Positions 24,985 to 33,909 of a stretch of DNA of 64,000 nt are shown one piece after another (positions within the stretch are counted from its first letter, which is position 1; every line of letters begins with the position of its first letter). Below the pieces are notes generated by a model, which saw only the letters and a program-made list of their open reading frames with translations, ran no database searches and was not told where the DNA came from. The stretch is from the NCBI GenBank assembly GCA_902788345.1, contig CADAJP010000006.1:62001-126000 (forward strand), written 5' to 3'. Both the position numbers and the translations under genes were made by a program. The stretch is from an uncultured bacterium. Lineage in GTDB: Bacteria > Cyanobacteriota > Vampirovibrionia > Gastranaerophilales > Gastranaerophilaceae.

Positions 24985-25881
24985 TTATCGCAAATATTTT
25001 GAAACGGATTTTTTCAAATCTTCTATTTTTTGTTCAAGAATCGGTGAATAATTTTTGTCTGTTATCTCTTTTTTCTTAATAGTTTTCATATTTTCAAAGT
25101 TTTTAATAAGGTTATTTAATTCTTCATCTGCTTTTGGATATTTAAGATAATATGTTGCATCAATTATTTCTTTAAAATCAAATAGTTCAACATCCATGCA
25201 CGGAATTATGTTTGGTTTAAATTCTTCAAGGCCTGCTGAAATAATATTTTTAGCAATTTTTTTTGCGGTTGTGCTTTCGGCACCATAACTTGTCAGGGTA
25301 TAAAAAAGATCTTTTAACGGACTTGTTTTAAGAGGATTATCTGCCACCTGATAGAAATCTATAATTGTTAATTTTTGGTTTTCCGTGTCAATAATTATGT
25401 TTCCGCCGCCTTTGTCAAATTCCATTTCATTGTCTATTGCGTATGCAAGTTGATGAAGCAGATTCGAGTATGTTTTCACCGGCATATTCGCAACTTCTTT
25501 TTGTAATTCGTAGCGGGGAGCATCATATAATTGATATGCAAAAAGGGTTTTACCTTTAAAATAATCCATAATGGATGCTCCTGCACCAAGTTTAATTTTT
25601 ACGTGATTAACAATATCGCAGGGGGCTAAATGAATGTTGAAATCATTTTCGTATTCATCTTCGCACATATCGGGAATTCTTACACAATACGGTGTATCGC
25701 TTATTCTATATACCGCTGCGTGTCTGCCTGAACCAACAAATTGATCCTTGTTGATTGAATTTTTTATTTCTTTAAATACTTCATCGCGGGGCATATTCAT
25801 CAAATCTTTGCCTGTAAAATATGGGTAGTTTCGATTTATATTTAAAGGGTTGTAATTATTATTTACAGCTTGGATTTTCAT
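24985..25881 (-). CDS. Kinase-like protein with F-T-G N-terminal motif
   Basis: 298 aa from the inner ATG 25881 (the upstream in-frame start adds an implausible 19-residue leader). An Asn-rich leader MKIQAVNNNYNP ends in YFTG (F22-G24). The body has protein-kinase-like marks in order: Gly-rich FVGSGRHAAVYRI (48-60), YCVRIP (65-70; Arg where the VAIK Lys is expected), FDKGGGNIIID with D156 and N161 in the HRDxxxxN spacing, and LTIIDFYQ (171-178) in DFG position. The fold call is moderate and activity uncertain because of the Lys-to-Arg change. It could be an effector-like kinase or phosphotransferase. Monocistronic. Confidence 0.55.
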   Translation of the reverse strand: MKIQAVNNNYNPLNINRNYPYFTGKDLMNMPRDEVFKEIKNSINKDQFVGSGRHAAVYRISDTPYCVRIPDMCEDEYENDFNIHLAPCDIVNHVKIKLGAGASIMDYFKGKTLFAYQLYDAPRYELQKEVANMPVKTYSNLLHQLAYAIDNEMEFDKGGGNIIIDTENQKLTIIDFYQVADNPLKTSPLKDLFYTLTSYGAESTTAKKIAKNIISAGLEEFKPNIIPCMDVELFDFKEIIDATYYLKYPKADEELNNLIKNFENMKTIKKKEITDKNYSPILEQKIEDLKKSVSKYLR

Positions 25882-26005
25882 ACTTTTTATAAACCTGATA
25901 AAAAATATTTTTGCTTTGAAGATTGTAAACAATTGCAAGTAAAATTTAGAAAAGAGATTTTTTTGTAATATAATTGTTCAAGCACGAAAGGATTAAGTAT
26001 TTATT

Positions 26006-27007
26006 ATGTCAAAAGTCATTGTATCGGGGATGCGCCCTACAGGAAAATTACATTTAGGTCACTATCTTGGAGTTATCAAAAACTGGGTTGAGCTTCAGGA
26101 CAAATATGATTGTTATTTTTTTGTAGCGGACTGGCATGCTCTTACTACAAAATATGATAAAACTGATGAACTAAGACAAAATACTTATGATGTTGTTATG
26201 GATTGGCTTGCCTGTGGTATTGACCCTGAAAAAGCCGTTATATATGTGCAGTCATTGATTCCTGAAGTTGCAGAGTTAAATGTATATTTAAGTATGATTA
26301 CTCCGCAAAATTGGGTAGAACGCGATCCTACTCTTAAAGATATGGTAAAAATATTAAAAACCAAAGAAGGTCAGGGGCAGCAGATGAATTATGGTCTTTT
26401 GGGGTATCCTGTTTTGATGAGTGCGGATATTATGATGATGAATGCTGATTATGTTCCGGTCGGGAGTGATCAGGTTGCTCATATAGAAATTACACGCGAT
26501 ATAGTCAGAAGATTTAATAACTTATACGGAGAATTTTTCCATGAGGCTCAGCCTTTATTAAATAATTGTGCATTAATTTGCGGTTTAGACGGCAATAAGA
26601 TGGGAAAATCTTATCATAATGATATAAAAATATCTGATTCCGCCGAAGAAACATCTAAAAAAATAATGACAGCGATTACTGATCGTTCACGTCTTAGAAA
26701 AGACGATTTGGGACATCCTGATGAATGTGAAGTTGCTTTCAAATACTGGCAGATTTTTGGCAGCGAAAGTGATATAAATACTGTTCGTTGTGAATGCGAA
26801 AAAGGTCAAAGAGGCTGCGCTCAGTGTAAACGTCAGCTTGGCGATAAGGTTAACGAAATACTTGCACCGATACGTGAAAAAAGAGCATATTATGAAAATC
26901 ATCCTGATGAGGTTGAAGAAATTATTCGCTCCGGCAGTAAAAAAGCTCGTCAAAAGGCAAGTGAAGTCCTTGACAATGTAAAAGATTTAGTGAAAATATA
27001 TAAATAA
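26006..27007 (+). CDS. trpS: Tryptophanyl-tRNA synthetase
   Basis: 333 aa, class I synthetase of normal length. TGKLHLGHYLG (HIGH box, about 12-22), DWHAL, MADIMMMNAD-type core (SADIMMMNADYVPVGSDQ) and the KMSKS-equivalent NKMGKSYHN (about 204-212) are present. It charges tRNA-Trp. The start follows an AAAGGA-type SD and a TATAAT at about 25966. Its stop codon runs directly into an octamer repeat tract. Confidence 0.96.
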   Translation: MSKVIVSGMRPTGKLHLGHYLGVIKNWVELQDKYDCYFFVADWHALTTKYDKTDELRQNTYDVVMDWLACGIDPEKAVIYVQSLIPEVAELNVYLSMITPQNWVERDPTLKDMVKILKTKEGQGQQMNYGLLGYPVLMSADIMMMNADYVPVGSDQVAHIEITRDIVRRFNNLYGEFFHEAQPLLNNCALICGLDGNKMGKSYHNDIKISDSAEETSKKIMTAITDRSRLRKDDLGHPDECEVAFKYWQIFGSESDINTVRCECEKGQRGCAQCKRQLGDKVNEILAPIREKRAYYENHPDEVEEIIRSGSKKARQKASEVLDNVKDLVKIYK

Positions 27008-27048
27008 GGGAATAGGACAATAAGAGAATAAGGCAATAAGTTCATTTC
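27007..27048. repeat. Octamer-repeat element, copy 2
   Basis: Four 8-bp units (AGGGAATA, GGACAATA, AGAGAATA, AGGCAATA), then AG and TTCATTTCA. The first unit shares its A with the trpS stop codon. A weak complementary segment (TTATCTTGCCT) follows about 10 nt later. Confidence 0.6.
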
Positions 27049-27134
27049 AAATTATCTTGCCTGTTTCCGCCCATTAAAATAACATAGAGTAATAGAGCAG
27101 ATATTAATCTGTCAAAAATATAAGAGGTAAAATT

Positions 27135-27482
27135 ATGAATACAGTAACAATTGCGGGTCGTGTAGGCAGAGATGCTTCAGAAGGATTTAAACCGTTTGAA
27201 TCCGGAAAAACTAAAGCTAATTTTTCTGTTGCCGTAAACAGATGGGATTCAAAAACAAAATCTCAGGTAACGGATTGGTTTAGCGTAGATGTATGGGACA
27301 GATTGTCAGAATTTGCTTCTCAATATGTAAAAAAAGGTATGCTTGTTGCTATTGACGGAAGAATTGATAACAGAAAATGGACTGATCCTGCAACAGGAAA
27401 TGAAAAAGAAATGTTTTATATTGTTGCAAATGATATTAGGTTACTTGGTTCAAAAAGGGATGCTGAAGAAGCTGTATTATGA
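27135..27482 (+). CDS. Single-stranded DNA-binding protein, tail-less copy
   Basis: 115 aa OB-fold SSB: MNTVTIAGRVGRDASEG, NFSVAVNRWDSKTK, TDWFSVDVWDRL, VKKGMLVAIDGRID, then a short end. It lacks the Gly-rich linker and the acidic DDxPF-type tip that recruits partners; the copy at 49634-50053 has the tip. It is probably an accessory SSB. SD AAGAGG; its stop overlaps the next ATG (ATGA). Confidence 0.88.
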   Translation: MNTVTIAGRVGRDASEGFKPFESGKTKANFSVAVNRWDSKTKSQVTDWFSVDVWDRLSEFASQYVKKGMLVAIDGRIDNRKWTDPATGNEKEMFYIVANDIRLLGSKRDAEEAVL

Positions 27483-28801
27483 TAACGAATTCTAATGTAG
27501 TCTGTATAATTGCAGATGACCTGACAGGCGCAAATGATACAGGGTTGCAGTTCCACAATAATGGTGCTGAAACCAATATTTTGCTTGATAAAAATATTGA
27601 AGATAAACAGGATAATAGTCCATGCGTTTGGGCGATTTCAACAGAATCAAGAAATGTTGAACCTCAGGTTGCATTCGAAAAGGTTAAAGAAATAACTGAA
27701 CTTGTAGTTCAGAAATTTAATCCTGATTTATTTTATAAAAAAATTGATTCTACTGTTCGCGGGAATATTGCGGTTGAAGTTTTGTCTATGCTGGAGGTTC
27801 TTGATTGGGACAGTGCTGTTATAATTCCGGCATTTCCTCAAGCCAAAAGAATTACCGTAGGCGGTTATCAGCTTCAGGACGGAGTGCCTATAGAACGTAC
27901 GGAAATGGCTCTTGATCCTCATTCTCCTATTAGTGAATCTCATTTGCCAACGATGTTAAAAATGCAATTAGGTGAAAATCTTGAGCATATTGTCGGCGTG
28001 ATTGATTTAAAAACGGTGTTAGACGGTGCAGGGCCGATATTGAAAAAATTAAATGAATTAATCGCTGACGGTAAAAAAATCATTGTGGTTGATTCTACTT
28101 CGGTTACTGATATTAAACAGATAGTTTTGGCAATACAGAAATCTGATTATAAAATTCTGCCTGTCGGGAATGCTTCAGGTGCAAAAGTTTTGAGTAATGA
28201 ATGTTTCCCTCCGGAAGCCGAAAGCATAAAATCGGGTGAAATAAAAATTCCGAAATTGCCTAAATTAATTGTTTCCGGAAGTGCAACTCATATTACCGCA
28301 AATCAAATTGAGACTTTGGAAAATAATTGTATCTATTCTGAAAAAACAAAAATAATAGAGCTTGAGGTGGATGATATTATCGGCGGAGTCCGAGATGAGC
28401 TTGTAAACAAAATTGTTTCAAATCTTGAATCTTATGAAGCTGTTTTGGTTCACACTTCAAATTTATTTAAAAATTTCAATGGGTTTAGTAATGATAAAAT
28501 TAATGAGGATTTGACAAAGGCAGAATTTGTAAGTCTTATTACAGGGTATCTTGCAAATTTGACCGCATCAGTTCTTTCAAAAATAAAGGCAATTTTGATA
28601 ACTTTAGGCGGTGAAACATCTTATAAATGCTGCAATGCAATAGGAGTAAATCAATTAAAACTTGTTGATGAAGTGCTCCCAGCCATTGCATTAAGCAGAT
28701 GTGAAAATTCAGAACAATTAATTATTACAAAATCGGGAAATCTTGGTAAAGATACTACAATTATGGATATTTTGCGTTATCTTGAAAGCCGCGAGGGTTA
28801 G
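27479..28801 (+). CDS. Four-carbon acid sugar kinase family (DUF1537)
   Basis: 440 aa. The N-terminal signature is IADDLTGANDTGLQF (about 11-25), with FYKKIDSTVRGN (about 84-95), IPAFPQAKRITVGGYQL in the substrate-binding lobe, and a C-terminal nucleotide-binding lobe with SGSATHIT and LITLGGETS. Characterised members phosphorylate D-threonate, erythronate or related C4 acids. It overlaps ssb by 4 nt and is 4 nt from pdxA, matching the known D-threonate kinase plus PdxA2 pairing, which produces dihydroxyacetone phosphate. Exact substrate unknown. Confidence 0.85.
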   Translation: MITNSNVVCIIADDLTGANDTGLQFHNNGAETNILLDKNIEDKQDNSPCVWAISTESRNVEPQVAFEKVKEITELVVQKFNPDLFYKKIDSTVRGNIAVEVLSMLEVLDWDSAVIIPAFPQAKRITVGGYQLQDGVPIERTEMALDPHSPISESHLPTMLKMQLGENLEHIVGVIDLKTVLDGAGPILKKLNELIADGKKIIVVDSTSVTDIKQIVLAIQKSDYKILPVGNASGAKVLSNECFPPEAESIKSGEIKIPKLPKLIVSGSATHITANQIETLENNCIYSEKTKIIELEVDDIIGGVRDELVNKIVSNLESYEAVLVHTSNLFKNFNGFSNDKINEDLTKAEFVSLITGYLANLTASVLSKIKAILITLGGETSYKCCNAIGVNQLKLVDEVLPAIALSRCENSEQLIITKSGNLGKDTTIMDILRYLESREG

Positions 28802-28805
28802 TTGA

Positions 28806-29723
28806 ATGGATAAAGTTGCCATTTTGACCGGTGATCCTAACGGAATTGGTGCTGAAGTTACTCTGAAAGCATTAAAATTTTTAAATTTACCAAAAGATAA
28901 GATTGTCTTGATTTCTAATAAGAGTATTATCGGTGATTATGATGATTATGAATTAATCGAAATTCCATATAACAAGGAAGATATAAAGTTTGGACAGGTT
29001 ACAAAAGAAGCGGGGGAATTTTCTTTTCAGTCCTTAAAAAAAGTTTGTGAATTAAAGCCAAAGGCTATTGTAACCGCGCCTGTTGCCAAAAATGCACTTC
29101 ATCTTGCAGGGCATTTTTACAACGGTCAGACAGAAGTTCTGCAAAAATATTTGGGCGGAGATAACAAAAAAGCCGAAATGCTTTTTGTTGCGGGTGATTT
29201 TAGGGTTTTACTTTTAACAAGGCACTGTGCGTTAAAAGATATTAAATTAACCAAAGAAATTGTTATTAATAAAATCGAAAATTTATCAAAAGTTTTTGAG
29301 GATAAATTTAGAATAAAAAATCCTAAATTTGCACTATGCGGGCTAAATCCACATGCAGGCGAAGATGGAATTTTAGGAACAGAAGAAATTGAAATACTAA
29401 TTCCCGCAGTTGAATATTTGAGAAAAGAAGGAATTGATGTATCTTATCCAAAACCGTCTGATACATTGTTTATAAAAGCCGGACAAAATTATTATAACAA
29501 TGTAAAAGATGAGTTTGATTGTTATATTGCTTGTTATCACGATCAGGGGTTGATACCTATTAAAACCGTTGCAGGCGATAAGGCGGTAAATACAACCATC
29601 GGACTTGATATAATACGGACTTCTCCGGCGCATGGAACGGCATTTGATATTGCAGGTAAAAATATTGCAAATCCCGACAGTACGATTGAGGCTATTAAAT
29701 TGGCATTAAAACTGAGTTGTTAA
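28806..29723 (+). CDS. pdxA: PdxA-family 4-phospho-hydroxyacid dehydrogenase
   Basis: 305 aa. LTGDPNGIGAEV (about 8-19), VTAPVAKNALHLAG, LCGLNPHAGEDGILGTEE (about 178-195), CYHDQGLIPIK (about 239-249) and GLDIIRTSPAHGTAFDIAGK are the family motifs, with metal-binding His residues intact. It acts either as 4-hydroxythreonine-4-phosphate dehydrogenase (PLP synthesis) or, given the adjacent DUF1537 kinase, as 4-phospho-threonate dehydrogenase (PdxA2 type). Context favours the latter, but one gene could do both. Confidence 0.88.
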   Translation: MDKVAILTGDPNGIGAEVTLKALKFLNLPKDKIVLISNKSIIGDYDDYELIEIPYNKEDIKFGQVTKEAGEFSFQSLKKVCELKPKAIVTAPVAKNALHLAGHFYNGQTEVLQKYLGGDNKKAEMLFVAGDFRVLLLTRHCALKDIKLTKEIVINKIENLSKVFEDKFRIKNPKFALCGLNPHAGEDGILGTEEIEILIPAVEYLRKEGIDVSYPKPSDTLFIKAGQNYYNNVKDEFDCYIACYHDQGLIPIKTVAGDKAVNTTIGLDIIRTSPAHGTAFDIAGKNIANPDSTIEAIKLALKLSC

Positions 29724-29739
29724 CATTGAATAAAATATA

Positions 29740-29765
29740 AAAGCCGAGGATTTCTCCTCGGCTTT
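29740..29765. terminator. Bidirectional terminator, pdxA / pepA
   Basis: An 11-bp perfect stem (29740-29750 with 29755-29765), 4-nt loop, A and T flanks, between two convergent genes. Confidence 0.85.
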
Positions 29766-29778
29766 ATAAAACTAATAT

Positions 29779-31179
29779 TTATTGTTCAATAATATATTTA
29801 ATTAATGTTCTCACACCTGCACCTGCTGAACCTTTGCATTGGAATTCTTTTTGAGGTTTTTCCAAGAATGCTGTTCCCGCAATATCAAGATGTGCCCATT
29901 TTACATTGTCGGTGACAAATTCTTTTAAGAACATTCCGGCTGCAGATGCTCCGCCGTAGCGTGTACCTGTATTTTTCATATCTGCAACATCTGAATCCAT
30001 GTTATCTCTGTATTCTTGCCACATCGGAAGTTCCCAGTATTTTTCGCCCGTAATTTTTCCTGTTTCAATTAATTTATTAACAAATTCTTCATCATTACCC
30101 ATAATTCCTGATGCAGCCGTACCAAGAGCTACCATACAAGCACCTGTTAAGGTTGCCATATCAATAACTTCTTCAACATTAAGTTTGCAGGCATAACAAA
30201 GTGCATCAGCCAGTGTTAGACGTCCTTCGGCATCAGTATTGTCAACTTCAATAGTTTTTCCGTTCATTGCGGTTAAAATATCTCCAGGTTTATAAGCGGA
30301 ACATCCCGGCATGTTTTCGCATGCAGCAATGATACCGTGAACTTCAACATCAGGTTTTAGTTTTGAGATTGCCTGCATAACTCCTAAAATTCCTGCAGCG
30401 CCTGACATATCGTCTTTCATTGTAAGCATTGAATTTGCAGGTTTAATATCAAGCCCGCCGGAATCAAAGCAAAGTCCCTTACCAATAATTGCAATTCTTT
30501 TTTTAGGATTTTGCGGTGTGTATTTCATGTGTATAAATTTTGGAGGTTGTGAGCTGCCCTTTGATACAGCAAGAAATGCACCCATTCCAAGTTCTTCAAT
30601 TTTTTCTTTGTTAAATACTTCTGTTTCTATCCCTTCAATGTTTAGTGCAATTTCAGCAAGTTTTGAAGGTGTTGAATAATCTGCAGGTTCATTGGCAAGA
30701 TTTCTTGTTAATTCCATTGCTCCTGCAATGATTTTTGCCCTGTTTACAAGATTTTCGTCAACCTTTGATAAATATAATGTTGCTATTGAATTTTCTTTTT
30801 TTGTTTTATATTTGTCAAAATTATAATTTGAAATTTCAGCGCCCAAAACAGCAGGCGCACCGTAATTGTATGAAGTTGTAAAATCTATTGAAACGGTTTT
30901 TAATTTCATACCGTTGCATTTTTTAATTACTTTTGAAACAGATTCTCTTATGATGTTGTTATTAAGTTCTTCTTCTTTACCCAAACCCAATACCATAATG
31001 TATTCGGCAGGAATTTCTCTGTGAGTATGAAGTACGAATATTTCGCCTTTCTTACCTTCAAAATCTTGCGGTAAAAATTTGTTTGCCATTTGATTGGATG
31101 TTTCTTTACCGATAAATTTGTTAATAATAATTGCATCACATTTTGTTTCTTTAATGTTTTCAACGAATTTTATATCCAT
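29779..31179 (-). CDS. pepA: Leucyl aminopeptidase (M17)
   Basis: 466 aa. The catalytic C-terminal half carries GKGLCFDSGGLDIKP, MKDDMSGAAG (metal-binding Lys/Asp) and the M17 signature NTDAEGRLTLADAL, with the usual loops GNDEEFVNKL and MADMKNTGTRYGG-like end. The N-terminal domain (1-165) is diverged, as is common. It is a cytosolic hexameric di-zinc exopeptidase. SD GAGAGGG. It diverges from dxr across about 90 nt. Confidence 0.93.
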   Translation of the reverse strand: MDIKFVENIKETKCDAIIINKFIGKETSNQMANKFLPQDFEGKKGEIFVLHTHREIPAEYIMVLGLGKEEELNNNIIRESVSKVIKKCNGMKLKTVSIDFTTSYNYGAPAVLGAEISNYNFDKYKTKKENSIATLYLSKVDENLVNRAKIIAGAMELTRNLANEPADYSTPSKLAEIALNIEGIETEVFNKEKIEELGMGAFLAVSKGSSQPPKFIHMKYTPQNPKKRIAIIGKGLCFDSGGLDIKPANSMLTMKDDMSGAAGILGVMQAISKLKPDVEVHGIIAACENMPGCSAYKPGDILTAMNGKTIEVDNTDAEGRLTLADALCYACKLNVEEVIDMATLTGACMVALGTAASGIMGNDEEFVNKLIETGKITGEKYWELPMWQEYRDNMDSDVADMKNTGTRYGGASAAGMFLKEFVTDNVKWAHLDIAGTAFLEKPQKEFQCKGSAGAGVRTLIKYIIEQ

Positions 31180-31273
31180 TTTTCCCTCTCTTTCTGCAAA
31201 AAATTATAGCACTGTTTTATTTTTAATTAAAATTTTTAACATTATTTATCAGCATGATATAATTATTTTCAAG

Positions 31274-32407
31274 ATGGATATTAATAAAAAAAGAAAAATA
31301 AGCATATTGGGTTCAACCGGTTCAATTGGTACTCAGGCACTTGAAGTCATTGAAAAGCTCGGAGACAGGTTTGAAATTATTGCCCTGACAGGTGGCAGTA
31401 ATACAGAACTTTTGAAACAACAGGCTCAAAAATTCAAGCCAAAGTATGTTTGTTCAAATGATAAAGATTTTAAAGCTGACGGAGTTATAACATTATATGG
31501 TCAGGATGGTTTAGAGCAAATTTGTTCCGACAAAGAAAATGATATAATTCTTGTCGCAGTATCAGGTAAAATAGGCTTAAAACCGACTTTAACAGCTATA
31601 GAACATGGTATTGATATTGCACTTGCCAATAAAGAAACTCTTGTTATGGCAGGTGATATTGTCATGCAAAAAGCAAAAGAAAACGGGGTGAATATTATCC
31701 CTGTTGACAGTGAACATTGTGCAATTCATCAATGTATAAAAAATATAAATGATGTTGATAAACTTATTATTACCGCAAGCGGCGGCCCGTTTTTGAGAAA
31801 AACAACAGATGATATGAAAAAAGCTACCGTAGAGCAGGCACTTTGTCATCCGCGCTGGAATATGGGTAAAAAAATTACTGTTGATAGTGCAACCTTGATG
31901 AATAAGGGGCTTGAAGTTATTGAGGCACATCATCTGTTCAACATGGATTATGATGATATTGAAGTTGTTGTGCATCCGCAGAGTATCGTTCATTCTGCCG
32001 TTGAGTATAAAGATGGAAGTGTCGTTGCACAGATCGGTTTACCGAGTATGCATATCCCGATTCAGTATGCAATCTGTTATCCTGACAGATATGAGGGAAT
32101 AAAATCAAAAAGTTTTTCTTTTAGTGAAATAGCGCGTCTTGATTTTGAAAAACCTGATTATGAAAAGTTCCCGTCATTAAAATTGGCAATAAATGCAGGT
32201 AAAAAAGGTAACGGGGCAACGGTTGTAATGAATGCTGCCAATGAAGAAAGTGTTTTTGCGTTTCTAAACGGTAAAATACGTCTTTATGAGATATATGAAT
32301 ATACTCAAAAAATTATGAATTATGATATTCCAAAAGTGTCAAATATTGATGATATTTTTTCTCTCGATAACGAAATCAGAATCAAAACAAGAGAATTAAT
32401 AAAATAA
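31274..32407 (+). CDS. dxr: 1-deoxy-D-xylulose-5-phosphate reductoisomerase
   Basis: 377 aa from MDINKKRKIS. NADPH motif ILGSTGSIGTQALEVI (about 10-25), ALANKETLVMAG, PVDSEHCAIHQC (metal Asp/Glu), SGGPF loop, HPRWNMGKKITVDSATLMNKGLE with the following EAHHLF. Second step of the MEP isoprenoid pathway. The upstream in-frame extension of 60 residues is rejected because TATAAT (31258-31263) lies inside it, 10 nt before this ATG, predicting an mRNA with a leader of only a few bases. Confidence 0.95.
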   Translation: MDINKKRKISILGSTGSIGTQALEVIEKLGDRFEIIALTGGSNTELLKQQAQKFKPKYVCSNDKDFKADGVITLYGQDGLEQICSDKENDIILVAVSGKIGLKPTLTAIEHGIDIALANKETLVMAGDIVMQKAKENGVNIIPVDSEHCAIHQCIKNINDVDKLIITASGGPFLRKTTDDMKKATVEQALCHPRWNMGKKITVDSATLMNKGLEVIEAHHLFNMDYDDIEVVVHPQSIVHSAVEYKDGSVVAQIGLPSMHIPIQYAICYPDRYEGIKSKSFSFSEIARLDFEKPDYEKFPSLKLAINAGKKGNGATVVMNAANEESVFAFLNGKIRLYEIYEYTQKIMNYDIPKVSNIDDIFSLDNEIRIKTRELIK

Positions 32408-32539
32408 TTAAAGGCAAATTATTTTTTTAGAAGTTTTAAAAATACTGTTATTAATAATTTGAAAGTCATAAACGCTAATAATAAGATATATTATAATGAT
32501 TTTGTTTTAATAATTCTTTACAATCATGCAAAAAGCTTG

Positions 32540-32568
32540 TTGACAGTGAAAATTGTTTATAATACGAT
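32540..32568 (+). promoter_or_regulatory. Promoter of the S10 ribosomal operon
   Basis: Perfect TTGACA (32540-32545), 17 nt, TACGAT (32563-32568), leaving a roughly 110-nt leader before rpsJ. The leader holds a TTGAAGG...CTTTGG region but no clear S4/L4-type control structure. Confidence 0.6.
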
Positions 32569-32684
32569 TGTTATGCTCAAAAGTATTGTCCGAAATATAT
32601 AAAAATAGCAATTTGAGCAGTAATTGAAGGCTTTTTCGGAGTCTTTGGTTAAAGTAGTACATAGAAAAGAAAAAGGAATGCGAA

Positions 32685-32941
32685 ATGGCAACCAGCACAA
32701 AAAAATCAAGAATCAGAGTTTGTTTAAAAGCTTATGATCACAAACTAATTGATGTATCAGCTGAAAAAATTATTGAATCAGCAAAAAGAACAGACGCTAA
32801 AGTAGCCGGACCTATTCCTTTACCTACAAAAAGACGTATATATTGCGTTTTGCGTTCACCACACGTAGATAAAAAATCTCCACTATGGAAGAGTTACGTA
32901 GATTAGATTTACCTGCAGGTGTAGATATCGAAGCAAAATAG
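32685..32941 (+). pseudogene. rpsJ: Ribosomal protein S10, disrupted
   Basis: Residues 1-66 read as normal S10 ([41 protein letters not shown]), then the frame runs into PLWKSYVD and stops at 32906. The expected end, [18 protein letters not shown], is present in another frame at 32885-32941. About 20 codons of the family (the R-x-FE-R-HKR-IDI-P segment) are missing between the parts, with a length that is 1 modulo 3. S10 is essential, so this is either an assembly or sequence error or an intact copy exists elsewhere. S10 also acts as NusE. Confidence 0.8.
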
Positions 32942-33138
32942 TTGTTTTGATTCCTGTAATGAAAATTGAATAAGCATTATGCATATAATGTGAACTACGA
33001 CCGAGGATTAATCCACGGGTGATGGGGTGAAAATCCCTAAAGGTAAAGAGATAGTAGCGCTCGCAAGCGAAAGGATGCAAATCTGAAATGAGGCAGTAAA
33101 TTCTGCATCAAGTAGGACGAGCACGGAAAGGTAAAATT
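32942..33138 (+). other. Structured 197-nt spacer rpsJ-rplC
   Basis: Unusually long for this operon. It contains GGATTAATCC (33005-33014, perfect palindrome), a GGGG...TCCC fold near 33025, a CGCT-CGCA-AGCG hairpin (33058-33069) and GCAG...CTGC near 33092. No ORF. It could be a cis-regulatory or processing RNA. Confidence 0.4.
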
Positions 33139-33774
33139 ATGACACTAGGTGTAATAGGTAAAAAAGTGGGAATGACTCAAATCTTTGACGAAAATGGTTT
33201 GGCAGTTCCTGTAACTGTTATCAAAGTTGATGAAACTGTTGTAACTCAGGTTAAAACAGTTGATACTGACGGATACAATGCTATCCAGGTTGGTACTGTT
33301 GCAGCAAAAGAAAAACATTTAACAAAGGCTCAGTTGGGTCACTTTAAGAAAAACAGCTTATCTAATTACAGACACTTACAAGAATTCAGAGTAGATAATC
33401 CTCAGGATTTCAAAGTAGGTGACAAAGTTGAATTATCAGTGTTAGATAATGTTGAAAAAGTAGATGTAACCGGTAAGTCAATAGGTAAAGGTTTCCAAGG
33501 TACAGTAAAACGCTGGAACTTTGGCAGAGGACCTATGGCTCACGGTTCTAAAAATCACAGAGAACCGGGTTCAATCGGTGCAGGTACAACTCCTTCACGT
33601 GTTATCAAAGGTAAAAGAATGGCAGGTAACATGGGTAATGAAAGAGTTACAATTACTAAGCTTAAACTCGTTAAAGTTGATTCTAATAACGGTTTAGTAT
33701 TAGTAAAAGGTTCAGTTCCTGGATGTGAAGGAAGATTGGTTACAATCGTTCCAACAAGAACTAAATGGAACTAA
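33139..33774 (+). CDS. rplC: Ribosomal protein L3
   Basis: 211 aa, normal length. MTLGVIGKKVGMTQIFDENG start, VTGKSIGKGFQGTVKRWNF (loop at the peptidyl-transferase centre), HREPGSIGAGTTPSRV and GKRMAGNMGNERVT are all conserved. It binds 23S rRNA early in assembly. SD GGAAAGG. Preceded by a 197-nt and followed by a 135-nt structured spacer. Confidence 0.97.
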   Translation: MTLGVIGKKVGMTQIFDENGLAVPVTVIKVDETVVTQVKTVDTDGYNAIQVGTVAAKEKHLTKAQLGHFKKNSLSNYRHLQEFRVDNPQDFKVGDKVELSVLDNVEKVDVTGKSIGKGFQGTVKRWNFGRGPMAHGSKNHREPGSIGAGTTPSRVIKGKRMAGNMGNERVTITKLKLVKVDSNNGLVLVKGSVPGCEGRLVTIVPTRTKWN

Positions 33775-33781
33775 TGAATTT

Positions 33782-33808
33782 TATATAGGGTGTGTCGAGC
33801 CCGATATA
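33782..33808 (+). other. Hairpin in the rplC-rplD spacer
   Basis: TATATAGGG facing CCCGATATA across a 9-nt loop, in a 135-nt spacer (33775-33909). One of several hairpins in spacers of this operon. Confidence 0.35.
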
Positions 33809-33909
33809 ATTCATGGCAATAAAAACAATACAAACAGTAATAACCCGCTTCTGCCATATAAAACGCTCAGTGCGAAAGGGGTAGACGGAAAGCAAAAGGA
33901 AAAATAAAA

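Noticed and set aside
31094..31273. 60-residue N-terminal extension of dxr
   Set aside because: Hydrophobic and unlike the family; it overlaps pepA antisense and contains the promoter of the shorter form.
32685..32941. Programmed frameshift in rpsJ or rpsC
   Set aside because: About 20 conserved codons are missing as well as the frame changing, and no slippery site or stimulatory structure is at the junctions. Shifting frame would not restore the lost segment.
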